From assembly GCA_031549105.1 (NCBI GenBank), contig JAVBQK010000069.1:1-64000 (forward strand): a DNA stretch of 64,000 nucleotides, given 5' to 3'. The notes beneath the pieces are model-generated. The model was not told where the DNA came from and made no database searches. It saw only the letters and a program-made list of their open reading frames with translations. Position 1 is the stretch's first letter. Each line of letters begins with the position of its first letter. This document shows, piece after piece, positions 58,025-64,000 of this stretch. This DNA comes from Avichristensenella sp031549105 (GTDB lineage: Bacteria > Bacillota > Clostridia > Christensenellales > Aristaeellaceae). The translations under genes were made by a program, and so were the position numbers.

Positions 58025-60310
58025 ATGATATATATTGAGGTTATAGGCCGGCAACTCGTGCCGGCCAGCGCGGAACTGGGGTTGTCCCTGGACCGAGGAG
58101 CGGAAACGGTACGATTTGCCGTGACCGCGCCCCGCGCGGCGGTGTTCTTGCTGCCTGCCATGCACGCACAGGTACACTGGATCGCACCAAACGGCGCAAA
58201 CGGCGCGGACACGCTGGCACTTGCGGAAAGCAGCGGCGCGCTATGCGGCGAGTGGACGCCCCCGGCTGAAGCGCTGCTGTGCGCCGGAACGCTGCGTGCG
58301 GAGCTGCGCTGCTCCGCGCAGGGCGAAACGGTATGGCACTCGCTGCCATTGACGCTGCAGATCACGCCCAGCATTGAGGACGCGCGCGGCAACACCGTGG
58401 TGCTGCCCAAATACAAGGAAGTTCTGGTGCAGGTGGAAACCCTGCCCGGGGACGAGATGCCGGTGGGCAGCGCCCTGCACGACGCGCAGACGCTGTCCCT
58501 GTCGCTGGGCATTCCGGTGCCCAAGGGCGATACGGGCGATGTGGGGCCGCAGGGGCCGCAAGGGATGCAGGGCGATATGGGGCCGCAAGGCCCTAAGGGA
58601 GACACTGGGCCGCAGGGCATCCAAGGCCCACAGGGAGAAACCGGTGCCGAAGGCCCCCAGGGCGCCAAAGGCTCGACCGGCGCAAAGGGCGCGCAGGGCG
58701 TGCAGGGCGATCCCGGGCCTGGCGTGCCGACAGGTGGCGAAGACGGCCAGGCACTAATCAAGCGCGGTGCGGAGCCATATGCGACCACCTGGGCACGGCT
58801 GACGACAGAGGCGATTGCCTCCGCATCCGGCATATCGCTGCAAGCGGAGCTGAACACCCTGGCCGAGCGCACCGACGAGCTGGAAAGCGAACTGCGCAGG
58901 GTCGATGAAAAGACCGCGCACCGCTATGGCCTGCGCTGGGACCGCGTCAACGCCAAGGGGACGCGGCTGTGGGACGCAGCCGCCATCACGACCACAACGA
59001 CCAACTTCTACCATTATTCGGTGAAGAACGCCAGCTACAACAACCCGTTTGACACCCTATACCCCTGGAGCCACCGCACGCTGTGCAACGTGGACCTTGC
59101 CGCGTACAAGGCGATCTATCAGGCGGGCGGCGACATTCTGGGCGCGATAACCGCCTGGGAGGGCGAGCCGGGCTTTGCGTATGACGGTTCGAACGGCGCG
59201 GTGATGGTGTATACGCCCGCATTCTGGGCGATGGCTGAGCGCGAGGGCGACTACGACATGTTCGGCATCGCCGATGGCAAAATCCCTGGCTGGGTGAAGA
59301 TTTCCTCGACGATTGGCGGGCGGTACTTCGCAAGCGGCGATGGGCAGGGCGGCATGACCAGCGCGGCCGGGGCGATCCCCCTGCGCGACCGCAGCTTTGC
59401 CAGCCTGCGGGAAATGGCGCAGGCACAGTGCATGACGCTGGATGACATCTGGACCTGGAGCGCCGATTCCCTGCTGATGTGCGTGGAGTATGCCACGCTG
59501 AACACGCAGAACGCGTTTGGCTTCGGCTGCCATTCGCTCTCCGCAACCGGCACGCCCTACCAGGCGGGCACGGCGGCAAACGCCGTGGTGATGCCGGTCG
59601 CCTTTGCAAACAACGCGCAGGTGGGCGCGATCCTGGACTTCAGCACCGGCGGGGAATCGAACCTTTACGCTGCGCGCGCCGTCACCGCGGTGGAGGCCTA
59701 TGCAGGCGACGAAAACTATCGAACCGTACGGTTTGATGGGGACCCCGTTACGTTCCTGACAAGCCACACGATCTATGTGCACGGGTGCGTCCCGCAGGCG
59801 GATGAGGTTATCGGGAGCCAGTCGGGGTTCATCGGCACAAACGGCAAGAGCCATACCCACTACCGTGGACGCATCTCGCACGCAGGGTCGTGGCGCTATC
59901 TGCTGGGCGCGTACCGGCAGACCGGCACCGTCGCGCTATGGGTCGCGCGCAGCCGCACGCAGGCTGCCGCCTATGACGCGCTGGATACCGCCGCGCATGT
60001 GGATACCGGCATCATCCTGCCCTACAGCGCCACGAGCGCGCTTTCCGGGTTGCTCTCGGGGCTAACGGTGTACAAGCCCATCCCGCTTGCTCCGATCGGA
60101 TCCGGCATCGGCGGCAATGACCAGAACCCCATCGGCGATTCGATGGCTGTGGCGCAGCCATCTGTAGGCAACACAGTGGCGCGCGCCGGCGGCACATCCA
60201 ACCACGGCACCGGCTGCGGCCGGTTTTTCGTGAACTGGGCCGACACGGCCACCTACAAGAACTGGGCAGGGTCCTGTGTGCCCTTCCTGCTCGACCCCAA
60301 GGAGGCATAA
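58025..60310 (+). CDS. Tail fibre with collagen-like repeats and C-lectin-like head
   Basis: Protein of 761 aa. Residues about 1-160 form a beta-rich baseplate-upper-type domain. Residues about 166-235 are collagen-like G-x-y repeats (GPQGPQGMQGDMGPQGPKGD...). A coiled coil follows (LNTLAERTDELESELRRVDEKT). The last 450 residues begin HRYGLRWDRVNAKGTRLWDAA and contain VMVYTPAFWAMAE, IWTWSADSLLMCVEYATLNTQNAFGFG, and end GGTSNHGTGCGRFFVNWADTATYKN. This is the receptor-binding domain common in tail fibres of Clostridia phages, with a C-type-lectin-like terminus similar to domains diversified by retroelements. No reverse transcriptase is in the window. Confidence 0.75.
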   Translation: MIYIEVIGRQLVPASAELGLSLDRGAETVRFAVTAPRAAVFLLPAMHAQVHWIAPNGANGADTLALAESSGALCGEWTPPAEALLCAGTLRAELRCSAQGETVWHSLPLTLQITPSIEDARGNTVVLPKYKEVLVQVETLPGDEMPVGSALHDAQTLSLSLGIPVPKGDTGDVGPQGPQGMQGDMGPQGPKGDTGPQGIQGPQGETGAEGPQGAKGSTGAKGAQGVQGDPGPGVPTGGEDGQALIKRGAEPYATTWARLTTEAIASASGISLQAELNTLAERTDELESELRRVDEKTAHRYGLRWDRVNAKGTRLWDAAAITTTTTNFYHYSVKNASYNNPFDTLYPWSHRTLCNVDLAAYKAIYQAGGDILGAITAWEGEPGFAYDGSNGAVMVYTPAFWAMAEREGDYDMFGIADGKIPGWVKISSTIGGRYFASGDGQGGMTSAAGAIPLRDRSFASLREMAQAQCMTLDDIWTWSADSLLMCVEYATLNTQNAFGFGCHSLSATGTPYQAGTAANAVVMPVAFANNAQVGAILDFSTGGESNLYAARAVTAVEAYAGDENYRTVRFDGDPVTFLTSHTIYVHGCVPQADEVIGSQSGFIGTNGKSHTHYRGRISHAGSWRYLLGAYRQTGTVALWVARSRTQAAAYDALDTAAHVDTGIILPYSATSALSGLLSGLTVYKPIPLAPIGSGIGGNDQNPIGDSMAVAQPSVGNTVARAGGTSNHGTGCGRFFVNWADTATYKNWAGSCVPFLLDPKEA
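58520..58730. repeat. Collagen-like Gly-x-y coding repeat
   Basis: Nine-base units coding for Gly-Pro-Gln, Gly-Asp-Thr and similar triplets repeat about 22 times inside the fibre gene. They form the triple-helical shaft. Confidence 0.85.
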
Positions 60311-60314
60311 AGAT

Positions 60315-60776
60315 ATGGAAGTATATGTGGAATTCTCAGCCCAGCCGCCGCGCTTTGCGATTCATCCGCTGCCGGATGGCATGGCACAGGTGGACTTTTA
60401 CGAGGATGCGGAGCGTCTTCCCTGCACCGAAGGCGAGCGCTGGTGCGCATTCCAGACGACGCTCATCACCCATAACCACCCTGCGCTCGCAGCGCGCATC
60501 GGCCAGGACCTGGCGGCATGGCGCGCCGCCGCGATGGAAAAGGCCTGCATAGACGCTGAACCGGCCGCGCGCGCCGCGCGAAACGCCGCGCTTGCGGAAA
60601 CCGATTACCTGTTCGCGTCCGATTTCCCAATCGCCGATGCGCAGCGCGCCGAGGTTGCCGCCTACCGCCAGGCGCTGCGTGACCTGACAAATGCGCCCGG
60701 GTGGCCCACGCGGCACAACCTGCCCAGGCGACCATCCTTTCTGACGAAGAAGGAGGCAGACGATGGCCAGTCCTAA
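60315..60776 (+). CDS. Tail-fibre assembly chaperone
   Basis: Protein of 153 aa, short and helix-rich in the middle. The C-terminal pattern RNAALAETDYLF...VAAYRQALRDLTNAPGWP is the hallmark of phage tail-fibre assembly chaperones. It is encoded directly after the fibre gene, 4 bases beyond its stop, which is the standard position. Its end overlaps the lysin gene by 14 bases. The fibre and chaperone are thus a matched pair. Confidence 0.72.
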   Translation: MEVYVEFSAQPPRFAIHPLPDGMAQVDFYEDAERLPCTEGERWCAFQTTLITHNHPALAARIGQDLAAWRAAAMEKACIDAEPAARAARNAALAETDYLFASDFPIADAQRAEVAAYRQALRDLTNAPGWPTRHNLPRRPSFLTKKEADDGQS

Positions 60777-61533
60777 AAATACCGCTGTGGTGCAGGTTGC
60801 CCTGTCGCTGCTGGCAGGGCCTGTTATCCCTTATGTGGCCGCCGGGGAAACACGCGTAGGCCTGGACTGCCAGGGGCTGGTGGAACTGTGCGTGCGCGAG
60901 GCGGGCGGTAAGATCAGCTACGCCGGCAGCAACGATATGTTTCGGAACGCACTGACCTGGCGCGGCACGCTGGCGGAAGCCAACGCGCAGGGGAAGTTGC
61001 TGCCGGGCGCGGCGCTGTTTATTCTGGAGGCGGATGGTAAGGAACCCGCCAAGTACAAGGCCGACGGCATCGGCAATGCATCGCATGTGGGGCTGTACCT
61101 GGGCGAGAAGAGCGCGGAAGTCGTGCATGCGTCGGCGTCGAAGGGCTGTGTTTGCGCATCGACCCTCAAAAACGCGTGGACGCATGTAGGACTGCTCAAG
61201 GCAGTCGACTACGGCACGCAGGAAGGAGGCGGAATCATGGCGGAAAAAGCGACAATTGTCGCGCAGAGCGGCACAACGGTCAACATGCGGGATAGGCCCG
61301 ACGGGGCGCTCGTCGTCCGTGTTCCGGTCGGTGCGGAGGTCACGGTCAGCATGCGCAGCGGCGGCTGGGCCAGGGCTTCATACGGCGGGTATGACGGCTA
61401 TATCATGGAATCATTCCTGGCATCGGGCGCAGGCGCGGCCGGGTACATCAGCGTCAGCGCGGCGGACCTGCGGTATGTGGCGCAGGTGCTGGGCGATGCG
61501 CAGGATGCCATCGCCAGGTGGTTGAAAGAATAA
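60763..61533 (+). CDS. Endolysin: NlpC/P60-like cysteine peptidase with SH3 domain
   Basis: Cell-wall hydrolase of 256 aa. The catalytic Cys is in VGLDCQGLVELCVREAGG, the His in NASHVGLYLG and the third residue in the VVHASASKGCV region, in the order of NlpC/P60 enzymes. A bacterial SH3 domain (TVNMRDRPDGALVVRVPVGAEVTV...) follows at about residues 160-225 and binds the cell wall. There is no signal peptide, so release needs a holin, matching the holin-like gene on the other strand. AGGAGG precedes the start. A terminator lies 23 bases after the stop. Confidence 0.85.
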   Translation: MASPKNTAVVQVALSLLAGPVIPYVAAGETRVGLDCQGLVELCVREAGGKISYAGSNDMFRNALTWRGTLAEANAQGKLLPGAALFILEADGKEPAKYKADGIGNASHVGLYLGEKSAEVVHASASKGCVCASTLKNAWTHVGLLKAVDYGTQEGGGIMAEKATIVAQSGTTVNMRDRPDGALVVRVPVGAEVTVSMRSGGWARASYGGYDGYIMESFLASGAGAAGYISVSAADLRYVAQVLGDAQDAIARWLKE

Positions 61534-61556
61534 GCAGCTCAGTCTTACCCCAATGG

Positions 61557-61594
61557 GAGGCCCTCCGGTCCATGTGGCCCAAGGGCCTCTTTTT
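61557..61594 (+). terminator. Intrinsic terminator after the lysin gene
   Basis: GAGGCCCT and AGGGCCTC form a perfect 8-bp stem around a 17-base loop, followed by TTTTT. Confidence 0.85.
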
Positions 61595-61619
61595 GCCGAA
61601 ACGTTGCATAGAAATCCCA

Positions 61620-61655
61620 AAATGTAACCGAAATGTAAGAACCGCGCGCTATAAT
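61620..61655 (+). promoter_or_regulatory. Promoter with 11-base direct repeats before the surface protein
   Basis: A perfect TATAAT is at 61650-61655, but there is no -35 box at 17 bases. Instead AAATGTAA is repeated at 61620-61627 and 61631-61638, one helical turn apart. Read on the minus strand this is TTACAT-N5-TTACAT. The layout is that of a promoter driven by an OmpR/PhoB-type response regulator. Confidence 0.55.
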
Positions 61656-61722
61656 ACTATTGGACCGTGAGAATTAGCTTAGATTGGGTCTTTTTCCCCA
61701 TTTTAAGCATGGAGGGGAAACA

Positions 61723-62907
61723 ATGACAAAAACAAAGAAGCGGCTGGGCGCGAGGGGTCTTGCAATTCTGCTGGCGTTCCTATTCGCGTTTTCCAGCTGC
61801 GTCACCGCGCTGAGCGAAGGCGAAGCGGCAAGCCATGAGGGCGATGCCCCCATTAGCGAGCCTGTGCAAGAGCCTGACCCGACGCCGGAGCCGACGCCCG
61901 AACCCACGCCGGAGCCGACGCCTGAGCCCACGCCAGCGCCGACGCCGGAACCCACACACGCGCCCACCGCGACGCCCGAACCCACGCAGGGTGGGACATC
62001 CGGCTTCTCGTTTGGCGTAGCCGAAGCGCCGGATGGCGCCGGCCCGGTGATGCGCGCATCCTCAAACGTATACCTGGTCTCGTTCCTGGCCACCGATGAC
62101 ACGCCTTACTTCATCAGTGAAGTGAACGAAGGCGCGCTCGTGGAGAAGCCGGAGATGATCCCCGAGCTGGAAGGGTATATGTTCCAGTACTGGTTTGACA
62201 TCTATGGCGATGAGTGGTCGCCCTACAACTTCAACGCCCCCGTCAAAGGCGACCTGTTCCTGCGGGCGATGTTCATTCGCGAAGTGCTGCCCGAGGATCT
62301 GGAGGACGGCGAGGAGCCGGGTGAAGTCGTCTACGAAGGCGGCGGCGTGCAGACGCATGATGTCATCAACTTCGTGCTAGGCCTGGAATACACCATTGAG
62401 ATGGAAGACCACGAGTTCACACTGGAAGAGCTGGCCGAGGGCGGCGAGGAGTTTAGCTTCCTGGAGATCGTCGTTGTGGAAAACCCGGAAGAGGCGGCCA
62501 CGGAAGATCCCACCGCTGAACCCACGGTTGATCCTACAGTTGATCCCTCCGCCGATCCTACAGTTGATCCCTCTGCTGACCCCTCCGCCGACCCCACTGG
62601 CGAACCCGAGGGCGGCGACGCGGTCGTCGAGGCCGAGCCGACCAAGGTGCCGTACTCCCTGGAGAATTGCGGCGTGCAAGTTTACTCGTCGCACGCAACC
62701 TGGATCGTCGAGGGCGAGGTCATCGAGGTTTGGGGCGAACTGGTTGGGTTTGATAACATCCCTGTTACCTTCCAGTGGCAGTACAATGCTCCCGGCAGTG
62801 ACGGCTGGGTGGACGTGATCGGCGCGACGAGCCTGCGCTATGCGTTTGTTGCCACGAGCGAAACGGTCCAGTACAACTGGCGGCTGGTTGTGAAGATCGC
62901 TGAATAA
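61723..62907 (+). CDS. Secreted Pro/Thr-rich protein with InlB-like repeat
   Basis: Exported protein of 394 aa. The signal sequence (GLAILLAFLFAFSSCVTALS) contains a Cys after FSS, a poor lipobox. A linker of PTPEP repeats (about residues 52-90) leads to a segment like the InlB/Flg_new beta-grasp repeat (VSFLATDDTPYFISEVNEGALVEKPE...GYMFQYWFD). An acidic region with DPT/DPSA repeats follows (about 262-300). The end has a beta-sandwich-like VTFQWQYNAPGSDGWVDVIGATSLRYAF. There is no LPxTG motif or C-terminal helix. The role is unknown; surface exposure is inferred. GGAGGGG stands eight bases before the start. Confidence 0.75.
   Translation: MTKTKKRLGARGLAILLAFLFAFSSCVTALSEGEAASHEGDAPISEPVQEPDPTPEPTPEPTPEPTPEPTPAPTPEPTHAPTATPEPTQGGTSGFSFGVAEAPDGAGPVMRASSNVYLVSFLATDDTPYFISEVNEGALVEKPEMIPELEGYMFQYWFDIYGDEWSPYNFNAPVKGDLFLRAMFIREVLPEDLEDGEEPGEVVYEGGGVQTHDVINFVLGLEYTIEMEDHEFTLEELAEGGEEFSFLEIVVVENPEEAATEDPTAEPTVDPTVDPSADPTVDPSADPSADPTGEPEGGDAVVEAEPTKVPYSLENCGVQVYSSHATWIVEGEVIEVWGELVGFDNIPVTFQWQYNAPGSDGWVDVIGATSLRYAFVATSETVQYNWRLVVKIAE
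61876..61991. repeat. 12-bp tandem repeat coding for PTPEP linker
   Basis: Units close to GAGCCGACGCCC repeat in frame about eight times and encode the EPTP linker of the surface protein. Confidence 0.75.
62507..62607. repeat. 24-bp tandem repeat coding for Asp-Pro-Thr/Ser units
   Basis: Two near-identical 24-base units (GATCCTACAGTTGATCCCTC plus four bases) and flanking degenerate units encode DPTVDPSA-type repeats in the surface protein. Confidence 0.7.
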
Positions 62908-62918
62908 CCCATCCTTTG

Positions 62919-62950
62919 GGACCGGGGGCATTGTCCCCGGTCCTTTTTTT
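62919..62950 (+). terminator. Intrinsic terminator after the surface protein
   Basis: GGACCGGGG and CCCCGGTCC form a perfect 9-bp stem with a 7-base loop, followed by seven T residues. Confidence 0.92.
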
Positions 62951-62966
62951 ACCCCGCGCATTTCTC

Positions 62967-62995
62967 TTGAAACAATCGTCCGCTGCCCTTATAAT
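62967..62995 (+). promoter_or_regulatory. Promoter of the terminal substrate-binding protein gene
   Basis: TTGAAA at 62967-62972 and a perfect TATAAT at 62990-62995 with a 17-base spacer, about 60 bases before the start. Confidence 0.82.
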
Positions 62996-63056
62996 GACAG
63001 TATCTATGCCAAACAACCACGCATAACTGCCGTATTGAATGGAAAGGGTGTCCCTG

Positions 63057-64000
63057 ATGAAGAAAGTATTTTCGCTGTTGCTAACCCTCTCGCTGCTGCT
63101 GGGCTGCGCCGTATCGTTGGCCGAGGAGGCTGGCAGTTCCGATATGCTCATAATCAGCAGCTTCCCGCCGGTGGTGGATACCATCGGTGTGCAGGCCGGA
63201 ACAGAGATCACCGTGGGGCTGACGACGCCGATGTCCGGTTACTTTGCCACGGAGCTTTTTGGCTCCAACACGGCGGATATGGACGTGCGCGCGCTGCTGC
63301 ACGGGTATAGCACCGTCGCGATGACCCGCACGCTGGGCATGTCGATTGACGGCAACGCGATTCAGAACGTCGAAACCCAGCCCATGGCCAATGGCAATCG
63401 TGTCTATACCATTACCATCCAGGACAACCTGGTCTACAACAATGGCCAGCGGATCACCGCGAAGGATTATGCCTTCTCCGTGTTGCTGTGCGGCGCACCG
63501 GCCATCCACGAAATTGGGGGCACCCCGTTGGGCATGAGCCACATTCTGGGCAATGACGCGTATATGGACGGGCTGACAAACAAGATCAGCGGCGTGCGTC
63601 TGCTGTCGGATACTACGTTCTCGGTGGAAGTCAGCGCGGCCTACCTGCCGTTCTTCTACGGCCTGGGCATGCTGAACATCCAACCCTACCCCATCTCCGT
63701 GATCGCGCCGGGCTGCGATGTGTACGACGACGGTGACGGCGTATACTTGGGCGCGTCGCCCGAGGCCGCCGCGCTGACCGGCGCAGGCTACACACCCGGT
63801 GAGTTCTCTGCGGCGATGCTGCGCGAAACGCTGCTTAACCCTGAGACCGGCTACATCCTCAATCCGCGCGTCACCAGCGGTCCTTATATGCTGGAGAGCT
63901 ATGACAGCGACACCCATACAGCTGTTTTCACGGTCAACCCCAACTATCTGGGCAACTATGAAAGCCAGAAGCCGCACATTGAGCGGATCGTCTTCACATG
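63057..64000 (+). CDS. Oligopeptide ABC transporter substrate-binding protein, 3' truncated by window
   Basis: The frame starts at ATG 63057, six bases after GGAAAGGGTG-type site, and stays open to the end of the window (314 codons). The signal sequence VFSLLLTLSLLLGCAVSLAEE could be cut by signal peptidase II at LLLGC or by peptidase I further on. The mature part has the family 5 pattern: VGLTTPMSGYFATELFG, RVYTITIQDNLVYNNGQRITAKDYAFSVLL and LNPRVTSGPYMLESYDSD. It is therefore a second OppA-like protein, not closely similar to the one at 37.8 kb. Partner permeases, if any, lie beyond the window. Confidence 0.85.
   Translation, partial: MKKVFSLLLTLSLLLGCAVSLAEEAGSSDMLIISSFPPVVDTIGVQAGTEITVGLTTPMSGYFATELFGSNTADMDVRALLHGYSTVAMTRTLGMSIDGNAIQNVETQPMANGNRVYTITIQDNLVYNNGQRITAKDYAFSVLLCGAPAIHEIGGTPLGMSHILGNDAYMDGLTNKISGVRLLSDTTFSVEVSAAYLPFFYGLGMLNIQPYPISVIAPGCDVYDDGDGVYLGASPEAAALTGAGYTPGEFSAAMLRETLLNPETGYILNPRVTSGPYMLESYDSDTHTAVFTVNPNYLGNYESQKPHIERIVFT

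Noticed and set aside
58025..60310. An active diversity-generating retroelement.
   Set aside because: No reverse transcriptase or template repeat is in the window; only the lectin-like domain hints at it.
55909..61594. A complete prophage.
   Set aside because: No integrase, terminase, portal, capsid, tube or regulator gene and no flanking direct repeats were found.
1..64000. tRNA or rRNA genes.
   Set aside because: No cloverleaf with a TTCGA-type T loop or rRNA block was recognised by eye; a covariance search would be decisive.

Overview
The window looks like chromosomal DNA of a high-GC Firmicute, most likely a Clostridia member. Evidence: a valS T-box leader, Gram-positive-type ribosome binding sites throughout, an L19-RbgA gene pair, a KamA-family radical SAM enzyme and no outer-membrane genes. 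The exact order is not decidable from the sequence; a Christensenellales-like gut anaerobe is a guess. TAG, TGA and TAA all end genes, so the genetic code is standard. No rRNA, tRNA or CRISPR array was seen.

Layout. 0.1-4 kb: xylulokinase, an alpha/beta hydrolase and a KamA-like enzyme. 4-12 kb: a minus-strand envelope and division block (peptidoglycan-binding protein, ftsZ, ftsA, ftsQ, murA, a secreted FN3-like protein). 12-24 kb: mainly carbon metabolism (GH65 phosphorylase, an HPr-like protein without the active His, two URO-D-like proteins, an AEC transporter, aspartate kinase, araA-araD, a Gfo/Idh/MocA oxidoreductase), ending in two small poorly characterised genes. 24-29 kb: a polyamine operon (XRE-cupin regulator, potA, potB, potC, potD) with an operator-like palindrome array. 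Divergent from it, 29-32 kb, lie a GGDEF protein and a hybrid sensor kinase whose phospho-acceptor His is Asp. 32-37.5 kb: URO-D-like/HAD pair, tex, CNNM/HlyC-type protein.

37.8-49 kb is a long plus-strand operon that I read as peptide (probably murein-peptide) uptake and recycling: SBP, two permeases, two ATPases, an alanine-racemase-like protein, M20 amidohydrolase, an unknown protein, an M55 D-aminopeptidase and an S66 LD-carboxypeptidase. Its first permease carries an in-frame amber codon. An L,D-transpeptidase follows. 50.5-55.8 kb: ppa and valS under a T-box, then rplS, rbgA and a VOC protein. 55.9-61.6 kb: an orphan phage tail-tip/lysis island (holin-like, Ig/SH3 tail protein, collagen/C-lectin-like fibre, tail-fibre chaperone, NlpC/P60 lysin) with no head, integrase or terminase genes. 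The window ends with a Pro/Thr-rich surface protein and a truncated oligopeptide SBP.

Most gene-block boundaries carry copies of a mosaic family of palindromic intergenic repeats, including three copies of a 45-46 bp element bounded by GGTTTTCCTA inverted repeats. The most unusual observations are the amber-interrupted permease, the His-less hybrid kinase, the OppC-like permease with a large SH3-like insert, the racemase with His at the catalytic Tyr position, the Crh-like HPr, the operator array, the repeat family and the orphan tail/lysis island.
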